Origin: Amaranthus tricolor
Lineage: Eukaryota; Streptophyta; Magnoliopsida; Caryophyllales; Amaranthaceae
DNA length: 64,000 bases
Assembly (NCBI RefSeq): GCF_026212465.1
Contig: NC_080058.1
Span: 14,830,975 to 14,894,974 of the forward strand
Reading direction: 5' to 3'
Shown here: positions 26,581 to 42,680 of the stretch, one piece after another
Numbering within the stretch: position 1 is the first letter of the stretch
Layout of the letters: the number at the start of each line of letters is the position of its first letter
The notes under the pieces: model-generated
What the model was told of the DNA's origin: nothing
What the model saw: the letters and a program-made list of their open reading frames with translations, nothing else
Database searches by the model: none
Position numbers and translations under genes: made by a program

Positions 26581-28457
26581 AATTCCCTGTTGGTAATTTA
26601 ACAGCAAATGTTTTGTTTGATTGTGGAGCGGATAGGTCTTTTATTTCTAGTGCTTTTCTCCACATATCTTCTATTTCTTTGAATCCTCAAATATCCCACT
26701 TATGTATCAACTTACCTGATGGTACACCTTACCTGTGTGACCGTATCTTTTATGATTTTCCATTGGAGATTTGTGGGAATCTTTTACCAGCTGACTTAAT
26801 TCAATTTGATTTGGGAACATTTGATATCTTTTTGGGTATGGATTGGTTGGAGAGATACTTAGCGGAGATTTTGTATAAAGAAAAGGTTGTTAGAATAGAA
26901 ACTTCCAAGGGAACGAAGTGTATTCGGAAGAACTCAAAATCTCAGCTAGAGACAATTTCTGTAATTCAAGCATCACAAATGATAAGACAAGGAGATGAAG
27001 GGTTCTTATGTTTTGTTACTACTGAAGAAGTGAAACCTAAACCTAGTTTGCAAGAAACCCCGATCGTTAAAGAATATTTTGATGTGTTTCTTGAAGAATT
27101 ACCCGGTATACCTCCAAAAAGAGAAGTAGACTTCCATATTGACCTTATTCTTGATATTACCCCTATTTCTAAAACTCCTTACTGTTTTGCTCCAGCTGAA
27201 TTGGCTGAGCTGAAAAAGCAGCTAGATGAATTGCTGGAAAAAGGTTTCATTCGACCTAGTGTTTCACCATGGGGAGCTCCGGTTCTCTTTGTCAGAAAGA
27301 AAGATGGGAGTATGAGGTTATGCATTGATTATAGGGAGATCAATAAGATTACCATCAAGAATCGTTATCCCTTGCCAAGAATAGACGACCTTTTTGATCA
27401 GTTGGGGGGAGCAAAGGTCTTTTTGAAGATAGATTTGGGGTCTGGTTATCATCAATTAAGGATTTCTGAAGAAGATATTCCTAAGACTGCATTTGTAACC
27501 AGATACGGGCACTATGAATTTCTAGTAATGCCATTTGGTCTAACGAATGCTCCAACAGCATTCATGGATCTCATGCAAAGATACTTCAACCCTTACCTGG
27601 ATAAGTTTGTAGTTGTGTTTATTGATGATATATTGGTGTATTCGAAGAATGAAGAGCAACATGAGAAGCACTTAAGGATAGTTTTGGAGAAATTGAGAAA
27701 GGAGAAACTTTATGGCAAGTTTAGTAAATGTGAATTTTGGTTAGAAAAGATATCTTTCTTAGGGCACGTTGTTTCGAAGGATGGAATTTCTGTTGACCCT
27801 GAAAAGATTAGGGCAGTGATGGAATGGCCGAATCCAAAGAGTGTTACTGAAGTAAGAAGTTTCTTAGGCTTGGCAGGCTATTACAGGAAGTTTGTGGAAA
27901 ATTTTTCTAAAATTGCCCGACCGTTGTTTGAGTTGCTTAAAAAGGGAGTTCGGTTTCAGTGGGGCGAGAAGCACAGTAAATCACTTGAAGAGCTTAAGAG
28001 GAGACTTACGACTGCACCTGTGTTGATCATGCCTGATTGTGGGAAAGCATTTGAGGTATATTGTGATGCATCGAAGGAAGGTCTGGCATGTGTGCTAATG
28101 CAAGAAGGCAAAGTAGTAGCTTATGCGTCCAGGCAATTAAGGCCACACGAGCTAAATTATCCAGTACACGACATTGAACTAGCAGCCGTAATTTTTGCCC
28201 TGAAGTTATGGAGACATTATCTCTATGGAGTACCATGCAAGATCTTCACTGATCATAAAAATTTGAAATATGTCTTCACTCAGAAGGAGCTGAATATGCG
28301 ACAAAGGCGGTGGCTGGAAATCATTAAAGACTTTGATGTTGACATAAATTATCATCTTGGAAAAGCAAACAAAGTGGAAGATGCATTGAGTAGAAGGCCG
28401 AGGATATCTGTAAATGCTATAATGACGGTACCTTGGGAACTATACCGAGAAATCTAA
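26581..28457 (+). pseudogene. Protease-RT-RNase H polyprotein fragment (element B)
   Basis: A 614-codon open frame starts at 26613 and lacks the gag that should precede it. The protease holds [12 protein letters not shown] (a Cys variant at the D-x-G site) and [13 protein letters not shown] motifs follow: [43 protein letters not shown] and the catalytic [10 protein letters not shown] near 27625. RNase H has [23 protein letters not shown] and VEDALSRR. The frame stops at 28457 within the linker, after which homology continues in another frame. Protease would process the polyprotein; RT and RNase H would make cDNA. Confidence 0.88.
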
Positions 28458-29979
28458 AAGTTTTAGATCTAGAAATTGTTAATCACTATCAAGTTGTTGA
28501 GTATTTGGGAGCAATTACTATACAACCGACTTTGTTCGAAAGAATTATAGAAGCACAACAAGAAGATCCCGAGATAATCGAATTAATCTTTCGAGTTCAA
28601 AGAAAAGAGACAGAAGCGTTCGAAGTGGGTAAGAAAGGTGAACTAAGAATGAACGGGAGATTGTTTATAACAGACAACATATAATTGAAAGAAGAGATTT
28701 TGAAAGTAGGACACCAATGAATGTTTCACTTACACCAAGGAATGTTTCACTTACACCCTGGTAGAGATAAGATGATGAAGAATTAAGAAAATTATTTTGG
28801 TGGAAAGGTATGAGAAAAGATGTAACTGAATTTGTATCTCGGTGTTTGATTTGCCAGAAGGTGAAATTTGAAAGGCAGAAGAGTTATGGACTACGTCAAC
28901 CACTAGAAATTCCTGAATGGAAATGGGATTCCATATCCATGGATTTTGTAGTTGGATTACCAAGAACGCAGCGAGGTAATGACACAATTTGGGTAATAGT
29001 TGACAGATTGACCAAAGTTGCAAGATTCCTGCCAATGAAGGGAACATGGTCAGTAAAACAATTGGCTGACGCTTGTATTCGAGAAATTGTAAGATTACAT
29101 GGAGTACCGAGAACCATTGTGTCTGACAGAGACCCAAAATTTTTGTCACGATTTTGGGAAAAGTTGCAAGAAGCATTTGGATCGAAGCTATGTTTAAGTA
29201 CTGCATTTCATCCGGCTACTGATGGCCAAACCGAAAGAACCATCCAGACATTAGAGGATCTTTTGAGATGTTGTATTCTTGAATTTGGTGGTTCATGGTA
29301 GCAGAAACTGCCTTTGATAGAGTTTTCGTACAACAACAGCTATCAAACCAGCATCAAGATGGCACCAAACGAAGCCTTATACGGGAGAAAATGTCGAGTA
29401 CCGTTGTGTTGGGATCAGATGGACCAAAATATGCCTCAAGGACCAGATCTTATCCAAGACTCTATTGATAGCTAGAGGGTGGTACAAGAGAACATGAAGG
29501 CAGCACAAAGTAGATAGAAGAGTTATGCAGCCAATCGTCGCAGAGCTTTCCAATTTGATGAAGGTGATAAAGTATTTCTAAAAATTTCACCAACAAAAGG
29601 AGTCCAACGCTTTGGGATAAAAGGGAAATTAAGCCCTAAATTTATCGGACCTTTTGAAATTTTGAAAAGAGTAGGGGAAATGGCATATGAACTAGCTTTA
29701 CCCCCGGGTTTAGCTAGAGTTCATAATGTATTCCATGTTTCTCAGTTGAGAAAGTATATCCACGATCCATCCCATGTGTTAGTTCACGAACCCCTCCAAA
29801 TTGATGAAAACCTGGCTTATGAAGAAAGACCAATTAGAATTTTGGATCGGCAAGTGAAACAATTGAGGAATAAAAGAATACCTCAAGTTAAAGTGTTATG
29901 GTCGAACCATCATGTTGAAGAAGCAACCTGGGAAAGCGAAACTGATATGAGAGAACGCTATCCCCAGTTGTTCATTTAG
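28458..29979 (+). pseudogene. Integrase with chromodomain (element B, broken)
   Basis: After the linker (QPTLFERIIEAQQ) the zinc-binding region has a TGA at about 28718 and a small tandem duplication of ATGTTTCACTTACACC (28720-28757); CLICQKVK of the HHCC finger is visible at about 28850. The core shows [19 protein letters not shown] and GQTERTIQ (D-D-E). A TAG interrupts at about 29299 and further TAGs at about 29473 and 29514. The final frame (29662-29979) carries the C-terminal module and a chromodomain (YEERPIRILD...KVLWSNHHVEEATWE) ending normally at LFI. At least four lesions, so no active integrase. Confidence 0.88.
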
Positions 29980-29985
29980 ATTCAA

Positions 29986-30020
29986 GTTTCGGGACGAAAC
30001 AATGTTAAGGGGGGAAGAGT
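29986..30020 (+). other. Hairpin and polypurine tract, element B
   Basis: GTTTCGGGACGAAAC (29986-30000) can fold on itself and is followed by TTAAGGGGGGAAGAGT and the LTR start TGTAGCAG. Confidence 0.85.
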
Positions 30021-32560
<2,540 letters not shown>

Positions 32561-32565
32561 CTAGC

Positions 32566-32820
32566 AATATATTATTTTTTCTCAAATAGTTAGGTCAAGA
32601 CACAATGTTCATGATGCAGTTTACTCAAGACATTCTCTAGCGCCTAGTAGTATGTTCTTGATGCTATTAATATTTGATCCGTTAGAAGAGCCCATCAAAA
32701 ACAAATTAATTTCAGCAATTCTTTTGAGAGACTGTCTTTATAAGAGACGGCTCTTTAGGCCCAGCCCAACAATTAAAAAAAAGAAAAACATAAAAATTGA
32801 CGCCCACGTTTTAACGCATT
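32566..32820. other. Intergenic DNA with a GAGACGGCTCT-type motif
   Basis: No gene. AGAGACTGTCTTTATAAGAG and GAGACGGCTCTT at about 32729-32752 look like the terminus of a MITE or Mutator-like element, but no partner end was identified. Confidence 0.4.
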
Positions 32821-33500
32821 TGAAGTAGGTTTTATAACCTATTGAAATTTGTATTTTGATCTATTAGAATTAGTATTATAACCTATTGAAGTTGGTATTT
32901 GGAGTGGGCGTTTTAACCTATTATATGATTGTTTTAACCTTATGTCATTAATCCATTGAAGTTGGTATTTTAACCTATTAAAGTCGGTATTTTAACATAA
33001 TAAAGTTGGTGTTTTAATCTGTTGTAGTTGGTTAAAACGTCAACTTTAAAAACCAACTTCAACAGGTTAACATACCAACTTTAACCATTAATACACCAAC
33101 TCTATTAGGCTAAAATACCAACTTAAATAAGTTTGAATACCAACTTAAATAATTCAAAATATTTATTAAGCAGTTTAAATACACCAACTTAAGCATGTTA
33201 AAATACCAACTTCAATTGGTTAAAATACCAACTTCAACGTGTTATAAAAACCAACTTAAATAAGTTAAAATACAAACTTACGTAGCATAAAACACCAACT
33301 TAAACATGTTAAAATACCAACTTGAACTGGTTAAAGTACCAATTTTAATAGGTTAAACATACCAACTTTAATTGATTATAAGCATAACATATTAAAACAC
33401 GAACTCCAAATAGGTTAAAACACCAATTTTAATAGGTTAAAATGCCAACTCTAATAGGTTAAAATACTAACTTCAATAGGCCATAACACCAACTTCAAAT
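32821..33500. repeat. Two minisatellite arrays in opposite orientation
   Basis: 32821-33030 carries variants of GTTGGTATTTTAACCTATTG; 33040-33500 carries the reverse complement, ACCAACTTCAATAGGTTAAA-type units. Each unit is about 20-25 bp and diverged. The arrangement could fold into a very large imperfect hairpin. It borders the presumed left end of the CACTA element. Confidence 0.85.
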
Positions 33501-33507
33501 AAGTTGT

Positions 33508-34120
33508 CACAAAGTGCGTTTAGACAACTTTGTTTTTAGACGCTTTATTTTAGACACTTGAGCAACCGTCTAAAAAAAACAGAGCCTTTAGACGCTATAT
33601 TTTCGACGTTTTAAACAGTTGGAAATTAGTTGATTAAATGCGTCAAAAAACTTTAAAAAAAAATAGAAAAATTGGTGTAATAAAAATTGAAAACACGTAT
33701 CCCGCTTTTTCTAAACTCTCAACATCGAAATCGCGCTTCTTCATTCCAAATCCCGCTTTTTCTAAACCCTAACCCCCACTCTCTTGTCTTCCTCATCGAC
33801 TTTGTCAACCGCCGGCGCAATTGAAGCAGACAAACCAATTTCGATGGCTATCTCACCCTCACCATTGACTCTCCTCTATTATTCCGGCCATTGTTCTTCA
33901 TCCTCTCACCATCTTTTATGTCTTCTTCATCCTCTCACGAAATCATCTGCTTTCCTCCCAATCAGTTCGGACGAAGTGAGCTCAACCTGACCGACAGTAA
34001 TTGTTTCCCGCCGGCAGCACTGTTCACCTTCCAAATCAGTTTGTACCAAATTAGTCAGGTATGGTGGTTTTTTTTTTTTTTTTATCTTTGTAAATTTCGA
34101 GAATTTCAGATATTGCTGAT
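33508..34120 (+). mobile_element. Probable left part of a CACTA transposon
   Basis: The stretch lies just outside the nested insertions and shares short phrases with the right part: TATTGCTGAT at 34111 recurs at 59692 and 59862, and TTTGTACCAAATTAGT-like text recurs near 59790. CACAAAGTGCG at 33508 could be a worn terminus, followed by repeats containing TTTAGACGC and GACG, in line with CACTA subterminal repeats. 33700-34060 is C/T-rich with an AG|GTATGG-like donor near 34058, plausibly a 5' leader. The other terminus is outside the window, so the left border is an inference. Confidence 0.4.
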
Positions 34121-34415
34121 TGTTAAAATAATCATGAAAAATCTAGGATTTTAATTAAACATAAAAATATCTAAACTAATAAAGAATTAAAAAAATAAAA
34201 ATATCTAAGATAATATAATAGAAGACCTAGAAAAAGTAATTTAAAAATAAAAATATCTAAGATATTTTAGTAAACTTGTAACCAAACTCATCAATATAAA
34301 TACTCATTGATGTAATCAATGTTTGGGAATGAAGAAGAATATTCATCCTACATATTCACTCATCTTCCTCTCCAAATAAATCAATTCACTATTTTACCAT
34401 CTAAATTTTCCTACT
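34121..34415 (+). repeat. 5' LTR of the copia element (~295 bp)
   Basis: Starts TGTTAAAATAAT and ends ATTTTCCTAC(T); matches 42681-42948. It contains two AATAAAAATATCTAAGATA-like repeats and a TATA box (TATAAATACTC, about 34297). The final CA seen in the other LTR is CT here. Confidence 0.85.
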
Positions 34416-34417
34416 TT

Positions 34418-34429
34418 TGGTATCAAAGC
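34418..34429 (+). other. Primer-binding site (copia)
   Basis: TGGTATCAAAGC differs by one base from the initiator-Met complement TGGTATCAGAGC and starts about three bases after the LTR. Confidence 0.85.
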
Positions 34430-34515
34430 TAATTAAAACCAAGACCTTCAAACAACCTAAACACATTAAGCAATATACTCCAAACTAAAATAAACCTCTA
34501 ACCACAAAATAAAAA

Positions 34516-35480
34516 ATGACCCCAACCATTAATTGCCCCCAAGTTAATTGGGTTGCCACATTTAAGGAAGAAAAATATGAACAATGGGCTATGCAAATGA
34601 GGTCAATATTTATCTCCCAAGATTTAACGGGAATTAGTACAAGAAGGTTATGAGCAACCACCAAAAGATGACACTAAAGAGTCATCTTGAGATGAAATAA
34701 AATAAAATAATATAAACAAAATAGGATAAGGGATAACTATGCCCTATCCCTATTATATCGTGGAGTCGACGAGGCGGCCCGCAAAAACAGCTACGGAGGC
34801 TTGGAGGATCCTGGAGACAAAATACAGAGGTTCCGAAAAGGTAATTCTTTTTAAACTCCAATCACAATGGAGAGAATTTGATAATTTACTAATGGCAAAA
34901 AATGAAACAATACAATCTTTTTTTGACCGAGACACTAATATAGTTTATCAAATAAGATCAAATGGTGGTAAAATAGAAGATTAAAATGTGATTCGAAAAA
35001 TATTAAGAGTCTCTCACGAAAATATAACATTATTGCCACGACAATAGAAGAAGTTAACAAGAAAAATTTATCTCAATTAAGTATACTCGAACTAATGGGA
35101 TCACTACTTGCACATAAAGATAGATTAAAAAGATTTAACGAATAACCACGAGAACAAGCTTTTCAAGCTAAATTAAAATTTTCTAATGGTGAAAATAAAA
35201 ATGGTCATTGTAAAAATTATGAAAAGGACAAACATCAACTAATCGTAGCAACGGAAGAGGAAATTTTAAAAATCAAGGGAGTCGATTAAATAATTAAACT
35301 GACCTTTTATGTAAATTATGTAAGAGAACTAACCATAATACTAATGATTGTCGGTATAAATGTAAGAGGTGTAAAAAACACACTCACTTCGAAAAAGATT
35401 GTTTGTATCAACAAAAAAAAGAAGCAAACTATTCCAAAACAATAATTCCGGAGAACAAATATTTTACACTAGATTGAATT
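34516..35480 (+). pseudogene. Copia gag remnant
   Basis: Translation from the ATG at 34516 gives MTPTINCPQVNWVATF and EEKYEQWAMQMRS, the usual N-terminus of a copia gag, then stops. Homology resumes in another frame at 34739 (TATEAWRILETKYRGS...KLQSQWREFDNLLM) as in UBN2-type gag. A CCHC-like zinc knuckle (CKRCKKHTHFEKDC) appears near 35360. Stops and shifts throughout mean no functional capsid. Confidence 0.8.
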
Positions 35481-36600
35481 TACAAGAAAAAGTAAGTGAT
35501 ATATGGTATATTGATAGTGGTTATTCAATCACATGACCGGAAATAAAAATTATTTTGTCCCTCTTGACGAAAATATTAAAATACACATCACACTTGGCGA
35601 CGGTAAAAAAAAAGATGTCGCCGGAGAAGGAACAATTGCCGTTAAAACAAAAAATGGCTCATCAAAATTAATTCATGAAGTTTTATATGTTCCCGGACTT
35701 GCACAGAATTTATTAAGTGTAGGCCAATTAATTAAAAAAAGGATATATGGTTAAATTTAAGAATAACAAATGTAAAATTTATGATAAAAATAAGAGTCAG
35801 ATAATAACAACTGTCGAAATGGCTCCCAACAAAATATTCCCATTAAAAATGCCATTTGAAGAAAACTTGGCTTTAAGCTCAATAAATGATGAATCCACCT
35901 TATGGCATTTGAGATTCGGGCATCTAAATTTTAACAGTCTAAAAATATTAAAACAAAAAGAAATAGTAATTGGGCTACCATCAATAGAAAATGAAAGAAA
36001 AATTTGCGAAGGCTATATATATGGCAAGATGCACAGATTGTCGTTTCCTACGGCATCTTGGAGGGCCAACGCTCCTCTAGAGCTTGTTCATGCAGATATC
36101 TAGGGTCTTATCAAGAACCTGTTTCTTGGCGGAAAAAGATATTTTCTTTTGTTCGTAGATGACTACTCTCACATGATGTGGGTATATTTCTTGGAGAAAA
36201 AATCAGAAATTTTTTCCCACTTCATGCAATTCAAAGCCTTCACAGAAAATCAAAGTGGGCATTCTCTTAAGATTCTTAGAACGGATCATGGCGGAGAATT
36301 TTCAAGCAACGAATTCAACAGCTTTTGTAGGAAGAATGGAATTAAAAAGAGAACTTACAGCAAGGCATACATCTCAACAAAATGGTGTCGCAGAAAGAAA
36401 AAACCGCACTATAGCAAAGATGGCCTGCAACATGATGCAGGGTAAACATCTACCCAAAAAATACTAGGCCGAAGCTGTTCTCACGGCAGTATATATCCTC
36501 AATAGATCTCCCATAAAAGCAGTTTAGGATTTAACACCATATGAAGCTTAGCACAAGAGAAAGCCAAGAGTAGAGCATCTCAAAGTGTTCGGATGTAGCT
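35481..36600 (+). pseudogene. Copia protease remnant and integrase
   Basis: 35533-35754 encodes the segment after the protease site (HITLGDGKKKDVAGEGTIAV, VLYVPGLAQNLLSVGQL). From 35747 the integrase begins: WHLRFGHLNFNSLKIL is the GAG pre-integrase part, then [14 protein letters not shown] and [14 protein letters not shown] give two of the catalytic acidic residues; the third lies in a shifted frame ([14 protein letters not shown], about 36370). Breaks include a TAG near 36100 and a shift near 36345. Confidence 0.82.
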
Positions 36601-37921
36601 TATGCCCACATCCCGAAGAAGAATCGGGAAAAGCTCGATGAGAAGGGAAAAAAATGCATATTCATTGGATACAGTCACGAAACAAAAGCATATCGCCTTT
36701 ACAAGTCTGAATCTAAAGAATTAATTATCTTTAGAGACATAATTTTCGACGAAGCAGCCGAATGGACGTGGAAAGAAAAAGAAATTGAAGCTCGCGAAGG
36801 AGATACTCTCCCAAGAGATCCAAGTGAGGAAGACAGAACAAACCAACCAACAAACCCATCATCTCCGAGTCCAAGCACACTTGGAAGTACAAGATCATCC
36901 CCAAGCTCAAGAAGCCAAACATCATGTTCAACTCCTCAATATCAAGAAGCCCGAAGATCAACACGCGATCGGCAACCGCCATCATGGCTACAAGATTACC
37001 TATTGTGACCAAGCAATAATGGTTCTCTTCTTTAGTGAGCCACAAACATTTCAAGAAGCGGCACAAGAAGAAACATGGATTGAGAAAATGATCGAGAAGA
37101 ATCACACATGGGAACTTATAGACAAACCACAAGACAAGGAAGTCATCGGACTCAAGTGGGTCTACAAGTTGAAACATAACGATGATGGCTCCATCAACAA
37201 GTACAAAGAAAGGCTCATAGAAAAGGGATATGAGCAACAACCAGGAATGGACTTCAACGAAACATATGCACCAGTTGTCCACATGGAGACAATCAGAACA
37301 CTTCTGGCATTAGCATCACAACATCAGCTACCAGTCTTTCAGCTTGATGTCAAATCAGCATTTCTAAATAGAGAACTCGAAGAAGAAATGTACATCGAGC
37401 AACCGCAGGGATACGGATTCAAAGGCCAAGAAGGCAAAGTTTACCGCCTTCGAAAAGCTCTGTACGGATTCAAACAAGCACTCCGAGCGTGGAACAGCAA
37501 CATCGATAATTATCTTCTCCAACATGGTTTCATCAAGAATTCGAGTGAACCTTCACTATACATCAAGACACAAGGTAAAAACTTTCTATTTTTATGCCTG
37601 TACGTGGATGATCTAATCTATACAGGCACACATCTAACGATGATCAAAGAATTTGAAAAGGCTATGATGAAGGAGTACGAGATGACAAACCTTGCTACAA
37701 TGAAATACTTCCTTGGCATACAAATTAAGCAAAGCCCAGGAAGAATATTTCTATCACAAAAGAAATATGCAGAAATTCAACATGGGTGAATGTAAACTGT
37801 TGGGTACACCAATGGCAATCAATGAGAAGTTATCAAAGTACGATGGCAAACCAAAAGTCGACGAAGCAATGTATTGAAGCTTGGTCGGCTCTCTCATTTA
37901 TCTCACACATACAAGACTAGA
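36601..37921 (+). pseudogene. Copia reverse transcriptase
   Basis: The 334-codon frame 36785-37789 covers most of the RT: EETWIEKMIEKNHTWELID, IGLKWVYKLK, FNETYAPVVHMETIRTLLA, QLDVKSAFLNRELEEEMYI, LYGFKQALRAWN and the active-site YVDDLI near 37605. A frameshift at about 37775 (after QKKYAE) is followed by remnants of the RT-RNase H connection up to HTRLD at the insertion point. Copia order (integrase before RT) is clear. Confidence 0.88.
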
Positions 37922-40900
37922 TCTAACACCCCAGAATTTCCGACCCCTTAACGAAACCAAAACCGTAAAGGACGGGAGGAAATTCGGGTTTTACATAAAA
38001 GAAAAAGGGAGAGAATTTAGATAAACGTTAAATATTAACTTTAAAAAAGTGAGTGGAAATCTCAGCAGCATCTCTTCTAAAAATTGAACATGTGGTAGAA
38101 CAATTAGCACAATAAAACATTAAACTAATCTAAGACATCATTGCCTTTAAAATCTCACACCACAGTGGGATGATTCATTGCCGGCTTCTCAAATCAACAT
38201 GCCAAGCATGGATCGTGGTTCCAGTGTCGACGTTTGTGTTTTAAAAAGACTTAACTCCTTAAAACCATACAGAGTTATAAACTACGTAGCGGAAATACAA
38301 ATATACGAGGGAGGACACAAGGCCTCATAACAAAACATATAGAACCAAAGTTTACAAAAGATAACCAGAGCTACAAAACCGAAAGATAGCGGTATGACAC
38401 AGGTTATGCTTCGCCCTCATTACTCTCCCCCAATGCAATGCAATGCAAAAGAAGCTCTAGTACCTGCTACGCCTATCTATGATCCTCCTACTGCTCGACA
38501 TTAGACTAAAGGCCAATGTGTCATAGCAGGATAATCATAGAAAGTCATCAACAATCAAACATAAACACAAACACGTACACGTCAGTAACTAGCATCAAAT
38601 ATAATAAGGCCAACTACTAGATAGCATTATATCATAAAACAACATAAGATGATTTCATAAAACGCAAGCACCGATAGTAACCGTTTATCGACCACTTATA
38701 CTTCTTAATTTCATTACGTGCTTTCCAACCCGAACCATGTGTTCTTGGGTAGAATGCAGGTCTTCACGTTTCTCTTTTCAAACATAAACTCTTGCAAAAC
38801 ACGTATAGTATCAACTCGACTAAGGCATTAACAGAATGCCTAACACATGACCTTATAGAGCTTGTCTATCTTAAGGTAAGTGTGATCATAGTCTGTAATA
38901 CCCTTGAGGTAACTTCACTTAGGCACACTTCTCACTAGCATAAACTATTCTATTAATAAGTAGATGTTCTATCAATGAGTAAATATTCTATCAAATAGTA
39001 AATTTTTTATCAATGTGTAAGCTTTCTATCAAAGAATAAACCTTTTATCATTAAATAACTTTCGATCAATGAATACATTTTCTATCACTGAATAACTTTC
39101 TATCAGTGGATCTTTCTCTATTTCCTAGCATAGTGACACGGCCAAGGGCGTTATCGGCCATCCGGCGCCCATGGCAAAGTATGAGCTCATGCCCCCTCCA
39201 GCTGACCCTCTCGGGTCCTACCTTCAAGAAAAACTAACACACAGGGGTTCTAAACCAATGAAGAGGCCACCATATTGGGGTTTGCAAGGCCCGCATGGTA
39301 ACACCTCGGTCAAGGGTCGGTATTGGCCATCTGGCGCCCAGTGACCCAAGCATGCTCATACCCCCTTACGGTGGTCCCGTCGAACCTCACCTAGGGGACT
39401 ACTAAATCAACCGGACATAATCCAGTTGAGTCACGCCAGCTAATCATAATCTAATACTTTATTAGATGGGAATAACTTCCACTTTCGACTAATAATGAGC
39501 GCCCTAGGATAGCAGCATCCAAAAACCCACTAAGCCACTCATCAAAATATGAAATTCACCTCTAAAGGAGTCATTCTAACTCCAAGAAAGGCATAATCCA
39601 ATTCTTAAATAGATAAGGGGGTAGTTCTCTCCTTCTATTAACACTCTCATTCTCTAAACTATTCTAAGCGCAAGGATTTCATAGTCGATAGCTCTTCATA
39701 TAAAGTGTAATCACTAGTACTTCATAGTTTCGATACAATGCATACTATCACAATAAACAATAATTTCTTAAAGCAAATTTCATATAAGGGTTAGTTATTG
39801 CGTGTACATACCTGTAAGCGTCACTGCACTATCAAAAGTCACAAAATCACCCAACTAAGGGTCTACTTTCCTCTTATAAACTGGGAACCTATACAAGTTA
39901 GGAATAGAACTTATAAGTTCTCTTAACTACTTTGTCATACCAGCTAAAAGCCAAAGTAACCAGTATCATCCATTCACGACAAGTTTTCAATTACTTCGCA
40001 CGTACGCATCTCATTCAACACCAAGCATAATCGTCAATTCAACAATAACACAAGTTTTTCCATCGGAAGAATAAAAGGATTATGTCGACTGTTTCATTAC
40101 ACCAACTAACTTTGAGTTATAACGGTTCACATCATCTTAATATAAAGCGACGATTCACACTTAATGTTGATGTAGTGCTAATATGACAACAAGGACGAAT
40201 CTTAAAGTTATCACATCGCAATATCATTTATTATATTCTCCAAGGTTAGAAAGAACTAAAATCAAGACATCATACAAGTAACTTTAATAATTCTCAACTG
40301 TTGACACTATGTTCATGGCTTATTTCCATTATGTATTTATGATTTCAATAACAACCTAATGAGGTATGAGTAACTCTCAACAATTAAATCACTAACAATT
40401 AGCAACTACTACTCCCAATTAACAACCAAAACCATTTCTATAGTCAACTATAATCAAAATCATTACTAATTGCCACAACAATAATCAACCAAGTCTTAAA
40501 AATACTTATAAGATTATTGAATTAATCATCACACCACCAAAGTGGTATACAAATACACACACACTACTAGTAATCATATCTCTAAATAAAACCCTAATCA
40601 TTTCATGTTCAAAGATAATTATTTTAACTATTACCCATACTAGAATTCAATGAGACTAATACACAATCAACACACAACTCATAAACATGGTAGATTCTAG
40701 TTAGAAATAGTAAATTAATCAACTTGAAAAGTGAGAGATGGCTTACAATGGATGAAACTAGATTATGGGTCAAGAGGTTGGTGGTTCTTGTGGTGGTGGT
40801 GTGGCTCAAGGTGTTGGTGGTAGAGGAGGGCTGCGCGGAGCCAGTGGGGAAGCAAACCCGCAGCCTATTGCTGCTGTGATGCGCAACTGCAGCCGCCTGC

Positions 40901-41204
40901 TGCTGGGCTGCACCGGGGAGTGAGGAGGAAGGCCGGGTGCTGCTTGTGGTGGTTGTGGTAGGCTACCAGCTGCTGCTCTCGGGGTGGTGGCTACTCAATA
41001 GTGAGGGAGAGGGGAGAGAAAGGAGGAGAAGGAGGGAAGAGAGGCTGCTGCTACTGGTGTTTCTGTGGGGCCGTGCAGCGGCTGGTGGCGGCATAGTGCT
41101 CACTGGCAGCAAAAGGGGAGAAGAGAGAAAGAAGGAGAAGAGGGAGGAAAGAGAGTGACGGCTCAACTTGAGCGTTTAGGGTTTTCACGGGTTTTATACT
41201 GGTT

Positions 41205-41485
<281 letters not shown>

Positions 41486-41671
41486 GTTTATGTTTATGTT
41501 TATGTTTATGTTTATGTTTATTTATTATTAGGTTCATTTATTTATTTATTTTTGTCTCGATTCATTTTCTTGCGAGACCCAACTAAGAGACTCACCTTCG
41601 TGGGCTCACACATTTTAATAAAATAATCATTTTGATTCGAACCTCTTTATTTAAGAAATCGTAACTATATT

Positions 41672-41950
<279 letters not shown>

Positions 41951-42080
41951 TTAACTTTTAAATTCATGTATGCAAGAAATTTATTAATACTAATTCAGAA
42001 ATAATTATATATAATTGTCAAATCTTTAAAAACTATTAAAATATTAATTAATTACGTCATTAAAATCTCGGAGTGTTACA

Positions 42081-42680
42081 CTAGATATAGTCAATGTTGT
42101 CAGCATCGTATCCAGGTTCATGAGTGAACTGAGCAAGGATCATCTAACAGCAACAAAGAGGATTGTCAGATACATTAAGGGAACAAAAAGCTATGCGATC
42201 ATGTATGAAACTGAAAAAGATTTCAAGCTCACAAGATACACCGATAGCGACTGGGTTGGAAGCGTGGTTGATAGAAAAAGTACAAGCGGGTACGTATTTT
42301 AGCTTGGAAACAAAGTGGTCTCATTGTCATAAAAAAAATAGGCGACAATAGCTTTATCATCAGCAGAAGCAGAGTACATTGCAGCAATAAGTGCAGCATG
42401 TGTAGCAATCTGGCTCAGAAGGATATTAATCGATCAACAACATAAGCAAGAGACACCAACTAAAATGTTTTGCGACAACATGTCAACAATAACAATGACG
42501 AAGAATCCAGTGTTTCATAGCAGATCAAAACACATCGAGATACGACATCATTACATTCGTGAGTTAGTAGACAAGAAAGAGATCGAACTACATTTTTGCA
42601 AGACAGGAGAGCAACTCGCAGACATTTTCACAAAATCCATATTAACTGATAGATTTATCGAGTTCAGAAGACAAGGGGAG
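42081..42680 (+). pseudogene. Copia RNase H (C-terminal part of pol)
   Basis: The frame resumes directly after the duplicated target site: LDIVNVVSIVSRFM and then LTATKRIVRYIKGT, YTDSDWVGSVVDRKSTSGYVF, SSAEAEYIAAI, FCDNMSTITMTKNPVFHSRSKHIEIRHHYIREL and GEQLADIFTKSI. These are the standard copia RNase H motifs with catalytic D, E and D. A TAG after YVF (42300) and more stops at about 42330-42340 break it. Confidence 0.88.

Noticed and set aside
33784..34154. Ser-rich open frames in the CACTA leader
   Set aside because: No ATG at the start of the first, low-complexity Ser/Leu content and no domain. Kept only as a possible 5' leader.
36731..37282. 183-codon minus-strand open frame across the copia RT
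   Set aside because: It is the shadow of the RT frame on the other strand; the copia motifs are unambiguous on the plus strand.
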